Of a stretch of 12,500 bases of DNA, positions 1 through 7,771 are shown piece by piece. How positions within the stretch are numbered: position 1 is the stretch's first letter; every line of letters starts with the position of its first letter. Made by a program: the position numbers and the translations under genes. Source of the DNA: Temnopleurus reevesii. Taxonomy: Eukaryota > Echinodermata > Echinoidea > Temnopleuroida > Temnopleuridae. The notes under the pieces are model-generated. The model ran no database searches, had not been told where the DNA came from, and saw nothing but the letters and a program-made list of their open reading frames with translations. The stretch is from the NCBI GenBank assembly GCA_036244855.1, contig BQKZ01005019.1:36886-49385 (forward strand), written 5' to 3'.

Positions 1-270
1 TTCTTTCAAATGTCAATCCTGTTGTGACATCACAAGAGTCAAGTTTGTTCACCTTTCTAGATCATGTTTCAGAGCTGGTTCTGTAAATAACAAAAGGAAA
101 TATGTGGATCAATGCAGGGATTTCAATTCAGGTGATCGCGCATTCCAATTCCCTTTCATTGATCCCCATATTTCCTTTTGTTATTTACAGAACCAGCCCC
201 GAAACATGATGTAGCAAGGTGAACAAACTTGACTCTTGTGATGTCACAACAGGATTGACATTTGAGAGAA
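1..270. mobile_element. Foldback (long inverted repeat) element, about 270 bp
   Basis: Positions 1-114 and 157-270 are reverse complements of each other with only a few mismatches (TTCTTTCAAATGTCAATCCT at the left end, TTCTCTCAAATGTCAATCCT reading in from the right). The spacer is about 42 bp (115-156). The arms make up nearly the whole element and would form one long hairpin. No open frame is present. The left end coincides with the window edge, so the true terminus and any target-site duplication cannot be judged. This is typical of a foldback MITE. The hairpin is seen directly; its mobile origin is inferred from architecture. Confidence 0.8.
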
Positions 271-1090
271 ATTTTTAGGGGCGTTCCCTACTAAGCCAAC
301 ATGAAATTTAAAAAGAATATTATAAAATATATGAAACACATTTGGACTCTCTTTCACTGAAAAGGGTATTGATAATGGTATAATACATCAATACAGATCA
401 ACTTGTATTTTCATAATAGTACCCCTTTAAGGATGCCCAGCACAGGTGGAAATGATAACTTTGAAAATTCATAACTTTTGAACGGATTATCCGATTTTTC
501 TCAAATTTTCACAGTTTGTTCATCTGATTTTTTTTCATTTACTGACCGTACATTATTGTCTGGGTGTAATTCCCCTTTAATTAGTTCAGTTGAGTATGCA
601 ATTTTTTTAACCTATATTGTTATTTTTGTCTAATTTTTTTCGTGTTAATATTGAGGTGCAAATACAGCAAGTTTGTGGTTGTCATTTGGACGCTTATCAT
701 TGCAATAACCCTTGACCATCATGTGAAGCAAACCCTAGAAAAGAGTTACACAGTCTATTGGTTTTGATAAAACTTGTTAAAGATAGGCCAGTCTTTCACA
801 TTGTGAATACGTAAGTTTCTGTTTTGGAATTGCAGAACAAGTATTTCACCATTGAAAAGCCAACCTCATTTGCGATACCTTCGTAATTGTGGCTTCTGCC
901 TTTCTAAAAGCCCATTATCATAGACTGAATGCCTGGCTTAGCTTGTGTAGAAGCCCATCATATCCAAAGGGTTTATTATTGAGGTTTTCTTCTTGATACC
1001 CTTACATCTATTGTCGATACATGTATATGAACTATGATTGTTTTCAATCTTAACTCATTTTTTCCCCAATTGCATTGCTGTAACAGTGTC
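271..1090. other. Non-coding stretch with one possible repeat fragment
   Basis: No gene is supported here. The stretch at about 420-580 looks like part of a dispersed element. It has a low-complexity core (ATAACTTTTGAACGGATTAT) flanked by weakly inverted ends (CCCTTTAAGGATGCCCAGCA near 422, CTGGGTGTAATTCCCCTTTA near 560). The inverted match is poor and I do not claim boundaries. The remainder is AT-rich intergenic or intronic sequence. Confidence 0.5.
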
Positions 1091-1241
1091 CAGGGCCCCG
1101 TAACATAAAGGTTTGCGATTAGTTGCTAATCTGATAGCGAGTGATAACAATCGCAAGTCTATGGCAAATCATGTACTAAAGTTTGCAATTGATCGCAAAA
1201 TTCAATAGCGATTAATTGCAAACCTTTATGTTACAGGGCCC
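1091..1241. mobile_element. MITE with GGGCCC-GTAACATAAAGG terminal inverted repeats
   Basis: The left end reads CAGGGCCCCGTAACATAAAG. The right end, read inward on the other strand, is CCTGGGCCCTGTAACATAAA. The terminal inverted repeats continue through GGTTTGC(G/A)ATTA for over 30 bp. The interior of about 150 bp is non-coding and repeats GCGAT/ATCGC-type words. Size, terminal repeats and lack of coding capacity fit a miniature inverted-repeat transposable element. The superfamily is not assigned because no clear target duplication is visible. It abuts the next element. Confidence 0.8.
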
Positions 1242-1430
1242 AGGGGTGTTGTTTAAAAGTTGTAATTGATCGCAAATTGCAGTTGATCAGAACGTGCCAA
1301 TCAAAATGTTTCATGTGTGTCTTGTCAAAAGCACCGACAGTGCGCAAATGAAAGTGTGCATTACAAATTGTAACTGATTTGCACTTGATTTGCGCTCAAT
1401 TGCACCTTGCCTTTGTAGCAGCACCCCCTA
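1241..1430. mobile_element. Second MITE abutting the first, AGGGGTG(C/T)TG ends
   Basis: The left end CAGGGGTGTTGTTTAAAAGT and the right end, read inward, TAGGGGTGCTGCTACAAAGG form imperfect inverted repeats. These continue into AATTGATCGCAAAT-like sequence on the left and AATTGAGCGCAAAT on the right. The element is about 190 bp and non-coding. Its subterminal ATTGATCGCAAA word also occurs inside the neighbouring MITE (near 1188), so the two may be related families or one may have inserted at the edge of the other. Confidence 0.65.
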
Positions 1431-1562
1431 TAACTCTCAAATGGAATTGATATGAGATTCCCCAGATAACAGATATCCCGCTAAGAGGATGTTGTTAGAA
1501 AATTTCATTCAATTGCAAATAAACTGCAAATTAACGCATAAAATTTCATTAGAAGCACTCTT
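1431..1562. other. AT-rich spacer between repeats
   Basis: Non-coding sequence between the second MITE and dispersed repeat R. No structure was recognised. Confidence 0.5.
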
Positions 1563-1657
1563 CTGAAATTAACTTTTACTTTGAACTCTACTTGAATCAT
1601 CCAGACATCATATTTTGGAACCTAATTATAATGAGATTCTCTTTAAAAGTTCATTTA
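1563..1657. repeat. Dispersed repeat R, copy 1 (uninterrupted)
   Basis: About 95 bp, roughly 90% identical to 2653-2736 plus 3125-3139. It includes the shared words TCATCCAGACATCATATTTT and AATGAGATTCTCTTTAAAAG. This copy is contiguous where copy 2 is split by a 388-bp insertion, so it preserves the empty site. The AACCT(A/C)ATTATAATGAGA segment resembles the ends of the pogo/Tigger-like element at 3352, so R may itself be a transposon remnant. Confidence 0.8.
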
Positions 1658-1783
1658 CATGTGCTTCTAATGTGACACGCATGAAAAACAATAATAATTG
1701 GTGCTTGCTGATAGATTGCAGCATGCAATTGATCAAAATTTTCTTGCGATACTCCCTTAGTATTACTCCCTTTATAGTATTAA

Positions 1784-2273
1784 AGCCCAAGTATAGTTTT
1801 GGTAAAGATGAAGAAATGTGAATTTGGGGGATGTTAATTCTTATACACATTTTGAGACCATAGCATATTTTTTTACGAAAGGATTCTTGTGAAAACTTGA
1901 ATTTGACTGTAAAATCATATTTAGCGCCCTTGGTTATAACATTATTTTGCTCGCTATCGAGCATATACAAAGTTATTTCCGAGATATGACAATAGAATGA
2001 TATAGAGATGTACACAACAAGTAAATTCTGAAATTTTCATCGAATTCTGAGTATGGGAAGTTGTCGTTATCAAGAAAGAAAATATGAAATAGTGTGGTGC
2101 TGCACAACACTATTTCAATTTGCACATTTTAGGTTATAGCTTTTCCCAAACTCGTTCATTTTTGCACAATCTTTTGTTCAATATGTGTATGATACTATAT
2201 TTCATTTTATATAGATTTGAAGACAAAATCTGGTGATAAAAATATTCACTTTTACCAAAACTGTACTTGGGCT
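1784..2273. mobile_element. 490-bp non-autonomous DNA transposon flanked by TTAA
   Basis: The left end AGCCCAAGTATAGTTTTGGT (from 1784) and the right end read inward, AGCCCAAGTACAGTTTTGGT (from 2273), match at 19 of 20 bases. The match continues as GTAAA followed by GTGAAT. Both ends are flanked directly by TTAA (1780-1783 and 2274-2277), as expected of a target-site duplication. TTAA targets are known for the piggyBac and Kolobok superfamilies; the AG terminus is unlike canonical piggyBac CC ends. No transposase frame is present. Short open frames on either strand inside it look fortuitous. Confidence 0.8.
2087..2115. repeat. Hairpin inside the TTAA element
   Basis: AAATAGTGTGGTGC is followed by TGCACAACACTATTT. 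They pair as a roughly 14-bp stem with one mismatch and almost no loop. It lies in the right half of the 490-bp element and may be an internal structural feature of that family. Confidence 0.6.
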
Positions 2274-2277
2274 TTAA

Positions 2278-2528
2278 CGCTTTGAAAAAGACCATTTTGG
2301 TCAATCCACTTGTTCGAGGCCAATCAACTATATTATTCTGTCACTTTTCTGCTTCGATAACAGAAGCTGTAAATTGGCTAAAAATTCACATTCAAAGAAG
2401 GGTCAGTGTGAATTGAGGTACAAGATAAAGTCGTAATAAACTATGTCAGTGTTTTGTTTCATAAAGCTGTGGTTCGATCTAGGCAGGACTGTACGATTCC
2501 CTGATTATCCTTTCTCACACTCCATGAT
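2278..2528. other. No feature recognised
   Basis: Non-coding AT-rich sequence between the TTAA element and direct repeat D. Open frames that start here (for example from 2443) run into repeat sequence and show no recognisable protein. Confidence 0.5.
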
Positions 2529-2614
2529 AACTCCTGGCGCTGAATCGCACCAGAGAAATGATCACCAGTTGTTTGTACAGTCGTGCGTAGATCTACACAC
2601 AACCCAGTTTGTAA
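2529..2614. repeat. Diverged direct repeat D, copy 1
   Basis: This stretch aligns in the same orientation with 3213-3295 at roughly 70% identity. Shared words include CTGG(C/T)GCTGAATCG, GATCAC(C/A)A and GTGTAGAT/GCGTAGAT, both ending in TTTGTAAC. The two copies bracket repeat R copy 2 and its MITE. They may be the two ends of an older element or an old local duplication. Confidence 0.6.
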
Positions 2615-2652
2615 CATTTCTTTTATACATGATTATTTCACTATGCAGAATT

Positions 2653-2736
2653 ATGAAACTAACTTTTACTTTAACCTCTACTTGGATCATCCAGACACCA
2701 TATTTTGGAACCTCATTATAATGAGATTCTCTTTAA
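2653..2736. repeat. Dispersed repeat R, copy 2, left part (split)
   Basis: Matches repeat R copy 1 (1563-1646) through CTCTTTAA. There the similarity is interrupted by the MITE at 2737-3124 and resumes at 3125 with TTAAAAGTTCATTT. Confidence 0.8.
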
Positions 2737-3124
2737 AGTCAGTCCGTCATGATCGACAGGACTTCCGGTTGCGAGCGCGAACGGATGGCGTGTTGCGTAT
2801 TGGCAACAACGATATTTTAACATTTCCTTGCTTACGCACCTTGCCAAGCTCAGAAACTCGGAACACTTCGTACGACTTTCCGATGCTTGTTGTCGTCGCA
2901 TGTATTTTGATTTGTCCCCACTTTGGCTTTGATCGTTTCTAAAAACATGCAGAACACATACGTTTGCGACTACGGATCTGTGAACTAGCGAATTAAAGCT
3001 TGCTAACTCGCTATTCCAAGTAAAACAAATATGTGATTTTTCTGCTCGGCAATCTTCGCAATCAAAATGGCAGCGGACAGTTTGGCTCCTAACCGGAAGT
3101 CATGTCGATCATGACGGACTGACT
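2737..3124. mobile_element. 388-bp MITE nested in repeat R, AGTCAGTCCG ends
   Basis: The left end AGTCAGTCCGTCATGATCGA and the right end, read inward, are identical over these 20 bases. The inverted repeat extends to about 34 bp with a single mismatch, ending in GACTTCCGGTT. The flanks are TTAA (2733-2736) and TTAA (3125-3128). Comparison with the intact repeat at 1563 shows exactly this site as empty, with possible duplications TA, TTAA or TTTAAA because the junction is palindromic. The interior is clearly more GC-rich than its surroundings and contains an imperfect TAGCGA...TCGCTA inverted repeat near 2987-3013. Open frames through it (2583-2942 plus, 2716-2901 minus) cross its border and are not credible genes. 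Confidence 0.85.
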
Positions 3125-3139
3125 TTAAAAGTTCATTTT
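3125..3139. repeat. Dispersed repeat R, copy 2, right part
   Basis: TTAAAAGTTCATTTTA continues the match to copy 1 (TTAAAAGTTCATTTAC) after the MITE insertion. The similarity then ends. Confidence 0.7.
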
Positions 3140-3212
3140 ACTGCACCTGGGATATATTTAGTAAAGATGTTCTTAGATCTGCGCATGACTCTACAAACGA
3201 CTTGTGACCCTT

Positions 3213-3295
3213 TCCTGGTGCTGAATCGTACATGAGAGAGGATCACAAATTGTCCGTAGAGGCGTGTGTAGATGTATGAACAGCATTTTGTAACA
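3213..3295. repeat. Diverged direct repeat D, copy 2
   Basis: Partner of 2529-2614 in the same orientation at about 70% identity. It lies just downstream of the MITE-split repeat R, giving the order D-R(MITE)-D. Confidence 0.6.
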
Positions 3296-3351
3296 CAACC
3301 ATGGCTCTTTTTTATTTTTATACCCTAATATCACTGACAATAGTCCTATGA

Positions 3352-3570
3352 CAGTCTAACCTCATTATAATGAGGTCCTTGGGATCAGAGAAATTATCTC
3401 TTTAAATCAAAACATTGTTATATCAGGGCAAAAATACAATAAAATACAAAGGGATGGACCAGGAAAGCTATCTTGTTATAATGAGATCTCGTTATATAAG
3501 TGCTCTTTATCGAGAGGTTGGACTATAATTTTGATGGTTCTAAAGACCTTCATATAATGAGGTCTCACTG
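3352..3570. mobile_element. pogo/Tigger-like non-autonomous element
   Basis: The left end CAGTCTAACCTCATTATAAT and the right end, read inward, CAGTGAGACCTCATTATATG are of the CAGT...AACCTC-TTATAA type characteristic of pogo/Tigger-family ends (Tc1/mariner superfamily, TA target). The right side is followed by TA at 3571-3572. The left flank reads GA where TA would be expected, so that duplication is eroded. A second end-like motif lies inside (TTATCGAGAGGTTGGACTAT, 3508-3527), so the 219 bp may be two overlapping copies. No transposase is present. Confidence 0.65.
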
Positions 3571-3572
3571 TA

Positions 3573-4054
3573 CATGATTATTCGAAATTTGTGATTCGAT
3601 TGCTATTTTGAAATGTGGTAAATTAATTATTCTGAAATAATAAAAATTATACAGGAATATAATCAGAGATGAACTATATATCTTCATACATTGGTGTAGC
3701 TAATGTAATGTATATGTTACCATTTGTAGTATTAAATTTCTACTATTTGGATAATGAATATGTGATGGTAAATTTTTGTTTGTTTGAGTGCTTGCTAATT
3801 TTCCTATTCACCATTATAAAACATACAGCCATACAATCAACTCAGCCTAAGACAAACTTGTCAAAGTCCATTAATCGCCCAATAAAGTAAAATGTAATTT
3901 TCTCAGACCAAGATCTATAAAACGTAATTATATCATTTACCTCTTCCCATTCAAATTTCCCCTACATGAAAGTATAAAAAGATTTTTGTGGTTACAAGAG
4001 ATTCGACTTCATAGGCAGAGTAATCTGTATTTAGTTTGAAGTCTGATAAAGGAC
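3573..4054. other. AT-rich stretch without a supported gene
   Basis: Very AT-rich. A 73-codon open frame at 3669-3890 is hydrophobic only because of T-rich codons. It shows no family resemblance, codon bias or context, and I regard it as fortuitous. Confidence 0.6.
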
Positions 4055-4216
4055 CTGGGGCCAGTTGCACGAATGCTAAGGGGTCCTAAGTTCTTGTGTC
4101 ACCCTTTTAACATAGTCGTATCAACGCTAATGTCTATGTTACAAGGATTGCACAAGAAGTCAAGACGTCTTAGCAACAAGAGGATAGCTAAGACCATTTC
4201 GAGCAATTGGCCCCAG
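4055..4216. mobile_element. MITE with CTGGGGCCA terminal inverted repeats
   Basis: The left end CTGGGGCCAGTTGCACGAAT and the right end, read inward, CTGGGGCCAATTGCTCGAAA form inverted repeats of about 20 bp with a few mismatches. Weaker complementarity continues inward (GCTAAG/CTTAGC words). The 162-bp interior is non-coding; an open frame starting at 4073 simply crosses the right end. GGGGCC-GTTGC ends are common among invertebrate MITEs. No clean target duplication is visible. Confidence 0.75.
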
Positions 4217-5420
4217 AGGAATTACAATCCATTTTCTCCTACAAATAAAAAGAGTATCATCCCAATCTGATTACATGAAAGTTCCATGGTCGTTGCCAAA
4301 GGAGCATGCTCATGAACATCAAATGATCATAATGGGGCAAAGGAATAACGGTCAGGGTATATTTGGAGGTGTCGTGTTCTACAGAGTGCCCTCCTGTGGC
4401 TAAGGCATCAGTTGAAAAAGAGAAAGAAGGACAAAAGAAAGATATACAAATCATACTTTTATTTCTTTACCATGAAGTATCCATCTAAGGAAAATAAATA
4501 TCTGAATCACAAGTATATAAAATAGATATTTCATTTTGACAAAAAGGAATCATTAAATATTTCATATTTAATACAAGGCTAAGCGTACATCCCCATGTTT
4601 CTAATGAAATGCAATGAATTTATAAACCTTAAATTTTACCCTCCATGTTATCAACATAAAAATGCAAATTCCAAGATGTACCTCAATCATACAATCATAC
4701 TTTCAACTCAGGTAAGTACATATTAAACCAGATAATGTGAACTGTGTGTATTATCTGAATATCTTCGACTCATCTTTTGACTTTTTTCTTGTTTTTTGCA
4801 AAACACATAATGGTCATGAGCTCAATGGGTCCATGAATATTATCATATGATATAAAATAATACATGTTTTTAAAAAAAATATGAATACTTACATATGTAG
4901 CAGTACCAAAAATAATAATTTTAAGAATGGAAACTCTTCTTCTTTTAGTTGGAGGAAGGGTTTATAGCCAAAGAAATTTGTCTACTAAGAAAAATATTTG
5001 TCCATAAAATTCTAGAAATTTGTAGTCTCAAATAATCCTTTGCAAAACATTACGATATTGCACTATTCAATCCATCAGTTTGTTGCATCTTTTGAGACTC
5101 GAGAAGAATGATTATGCATACACTTTATAAAGTGTTCAAATTTTTTGCATTATCCTGGCTTTAACTCTTTGCCATTAGTTCTCATCATAATGGACAATAT
5201 AACACAAGAAATACATGACTTCATATTCAGCAATGTACATAATTGCTACAAGAAACAATATTCCACCACCTCTTATAAATTAATGTTAAAGACCAGAGCT
5301 TGAGCAAAATCAACCAGGCTTCAATCGAGGGCTTGATATACATGTACATATATCATAAATACAGATGACTGAATGTCGAATTCTCTCTCGTTACCATAAC
5401 GAAAAGCACTAAATATTATT
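4217..5420. other. Long AT-rich region, no gene seen
   Basis: About 1.2 kb of strongly AT-rich sequence without coding signal, tandem repeats or a recognisable element. The only structure noted is a perfect 16-bp palindrome, ACACTTTATAAAGTGT, at 5120-5135, which could easily be chance at this composition. Confidence 0.6.
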
Positions 5421-5605
5421 TGTCCGCCCCCTTCCCAGATGTTAGCAATGCAGGGGGTGGAACTGTGATCACAATGGTGATGACGACATGTTGTGTGCCG
5501 TTGCCTCGTTTCACTTCATTGATTTACACAGTTTACTTATGTACCTGACAAAAATAGATCTTACATCGATGCATAAAATTGCTTATAGGTCATCAAGAAC
5601 CTGTA
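5421..5605 (+). repeat. Left arm of a diverged 840-bp inverted repeat
   Basis: The left arm matches the reverse complement of 6087-6260 at roughly 75% with indels. The best block is GACATGTTGTGTGCCG (5485-5500) through GTTTACTTATGT and GACAAAAATA. The outer edge TTGTCCGCCCCCTTCCC corresponds to TTTTCCACCCCCTCCC on the other arm. Both arms can be read as a similar peptide (DDDMLCAV... and DDDMLCAA...), but most codon differences change the amino acid, so coding constraint is not supported. Confidence 0.7.
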
Positions 5606-6086
5606 TCCAGATAAAAATTATATATAGTGTACTTAGATAACTAATGAAAGATAGACTTGGGTATAGTTTTATGCACATCCTATCAATTATATTGCATATA
5701 TCGGGCCGATAACACCTAATATTGCGATCACTTTTCAACAGAATTTGCCAGTATCACTAATTTATTCGCCAATCAGCACTACCATTGTTCATTGAATATG
5801 CACCTCCTAGGAATTATATTCATCCCCAGCTTGTCATGCTTGTACGTGCTATTCATCACGATCGCTTCACTATCTACTTTACATTCTTGACACATAATTT
5901 TGCTCTGTCATTTCTGCCCTGAATAAATTACAACGGCTCGTTTCAAGAGTGAAAATCAAATTTACAATTAAAATCACGTTTGAAGGAATTTTATTTGACG
6001 GAGTATCATAAATGTTAATCATACCAACTCTTTACTTATCTGAGTTCATCCTTCTTCAATTTTCAGACACATACGAGCTTTAATCT

Positions 6087-6260
6087 TTGTGTTCTTGGCG
6101 ATTTGTGTATCAATGTAGGGATTATTTTTGTCATATACATAAGTAAACTGAGTAAATCACTGAAGTGAATCAGGACAGCGGCACACAACATGTCATCATC
6201 AAGTTTTTCCTCTCCCGCAAAGTTATTGATCCCGGCCGTGTTAGGGAGGGGGTGGAAAAC
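6087..6260 (-). repeat. Right arm of the 840-bp inverted repeat
   Basis: Reverse-oriented partner of 5421-5605. The interior (about 5606-6086) is AT-rich and has no open frame of note. An 81-codon minus-strand frame at 6063-6308 covers this arm but matches no family I know. Possible origins are a large MITE or foldback relic with long subterminal repeats, or two inverted insertions of one repeat. Confidence 0.7.
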
Positions 6261-6849
6261 AGTTTTAACATGAATTTGTGCAATAGCGAAGTTGAATGTA
6301 ATTTTCAATTATCTGTACCTGTATTCTCCATCAACTTAGTTCTCGATTGAGGCATAATGTAGGCATTTGCGAATTCGGTCAAGCTGAGCACTTTAAATTT
6401 GTATATACAATGGGTGTTAGAGTATTGAACGCTGGTGTTGGTGTTGGGGCAATACCAACACAGCCTCAATACCAAACTGAAGTCTGTCGAGTTGGGGTTG
6501 ACCTCTCCAGATTCTGACGTATTTCTGTCAGTTGGTGTTCACCTCTGGCGTTCCTTCCCTCCCCCCCCCTTAATTTTACTGCATAATATTTTTAAAGAAC
6601 GTGGCCATGGCATACATACACTGTACTTTAAGCATGCATGCTTGCAATGCTTTTACATGAACACAATCTAGAACGACATCATCTGAAAGATCAGGTACTA
6701 CATGTAGGTATTAATATAATCACATGCGCAATAATGTTGGATGACAGATCGAGAGATTCCTGATGCCACTATCGTGTGTAAATAAATCTAAATGAGTCAC
6801 TCCCTGCAGGTTCCAAACTGCCAAGAGTAATCTGGTATAGCTTGAACAG
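6261..6849. other. Non-coding region upstream of the tandem array
   Basis: No supported gene. A GGTGTTGG-rich patch at about 6430-6470 contains the short inverted repeat GTGTTGG...CCAACAC, and a C9 run lies at about 6561-6569. An open frame at 6435-6671 covers this patch and has no recognisable protein. If the tandem array is an exon, this is its upstream intron. Confidence 0.45.
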
Positions 6850-7771
6850 ATTCAGATCGTGGATGGGAACGTTCAAAGTAATTACGCTGAAGTGAGGTAC
6901 ACTGATAGCTCTGCAGAGTGTGGGCAGGGCAGTCAGACTAAACCTCAACCTCTGAGCTGCAATACAACATTACAACCTTGTACCGAGAGGGTCTTGGTAG
7001 TGGTGAATGGAGTGTGGGGGTGCACTGATAGCTCTGCAGAGTGTGGGCAGAGCAGTCAGACTAACCCTCAACCCCTGAGGTGCAATACAACATTACAACC
7101 TTGTACCGAGAGGGTCTTGGTAGTGGTGAATGGAGTGTGGGGGTGCACTGATAGCTCTGCAGAGTGCGGGCAGGGCAGTCACACTAAACCTCAAACTCTG
7201 AGGTGCAATACAATGTTACAACCTTGTACCGAGAGGGTCTTGGTAGTGGTGAATGGAGTGTGGGGGTACACTGATAGCTCTGCAGAGTGTGGGCAGGGCA
7301 GTTACACTAAACCTCAACCTCTGAGGTGCAATACAATGTTACAACCTTGTACGGAGAGGGACCTGGTAGTGGTGAATGGAGTGTGGGGGTACACTGATAG
7401 CTCTGCAGAGTGCGGGCAGGGCAGTCACACTAAACCTCAACCTCTGAGGTGCAATACAATGTTACAACCTTGTACCGAGAGAGACCTGGTAGTTGTGAAT
7501 GGAGTGTGGGGGGTACACTGATAGCTCTGCAGAGTGCGGGCAGGGCAGTCACACTAAACCTCAACCCCTGAGGTGCAATACAATGTTACAACCTTGTACC
7601 GAGAGAGACCTGGTAGTGGTGAATGCAGTGTGGGGGTACACTGATAGCTCTGCAGATTGTGGGCAGGGCAGTCAGACTAAACCTCAACCTCTGAGCTGCA
7701 ATACAATGTTTCAACCTTGTACAGAGAGGGACCTGGCAACGATTAATGATGTGGCTCCTTCATGCAATTAG
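6850..7771 (+). CDS. Tandem-repeat protein fragment, thrombospondin type-1-like units, frameshifted
   Basis: Seven 41-residue units, each of the form VNGVWGYTDSSAECGQGS..TKPQPL(R/S)CNT.LQPCTER. The W..Y.D.S..CGQG..TK....CNT..PC pattern resembles an extracellular thrombospondin type-1 (TSP1) repeat. However, it is short (41 versus about 50-60 residues), lacks the usual middle segment, and has three cysteines instead of six; the first expected Cys is Ser. The first unit is preceded by a divergent lead (VDGNVQSNYAEV). The open frame runs from 6841 and has possible splice acceptors ending at 6849 and 6855. It stops at TAG 7769-7771 with a unique tail (ATINDVAPSCN). No start Met or signal peptide is present, so if real this is a 3' terminal exon. 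An extra G in the run 7507-7512 shifts the frame between units 5 and 6. It could instead be a 123-bp minisatellite or a pseudogene. Confidence 0.5.
6901..7763 (+). repeat. 123-bp tandem array, seven units
   Basis: ACTGATAGCTCTGCAGA recurs at 6901, 7024, 7147, 7270, 7393, 7517 and 7640. The spacing is 123 bp every time except 124 between units 5 and 6. Units are nearly identical to one another in the core; the last diverges most at its 3' end. The period is exactly 41 codons, so copy-number change would keep the frame. Unit variants include GC/GY after VWG, CNTT/CNTM, and ERVL/ERDL. Confidence 0.95.

Noticed and set aside
1615..2015. Overlapping open frames on both strands (68 and 129 codons)
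   Set aside because: They cross the border of the TTAA element and repeat R, are low-complexity, match no family and overlap each other antisense.
2443..2942. Plus-strand open frames of 92 and 119 codons
   Set aside because: They run from repeat D/R sequence across the MITE insertion boundary, so cannot be an ancestral gene, and no domain is visible.
3669..3890. 73-codon hydrophobic open frame
   Set aside because: The hydrophobicity comes from T-rich codons in AT-rich DNA, with no context or recognised family.
5120..5135. 16-bp perfect palindrome as an operator-like site
   Set aside because: AT-rich and isolated; chance is likely and no gene is nearby.
6063..6308. 81-codon minus-strand open frame
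   Set aside because: It coincides with the right arm of an inverted repeat. The matching arm shows mostly replacement changes, so there is no sign of coding constraint.
6901..7763. CRISPR-like array
   Set aside because: The 123-bp units are contiguous without unique spacers; it is an in-frame tandem repeat in a eukaryotic genome.
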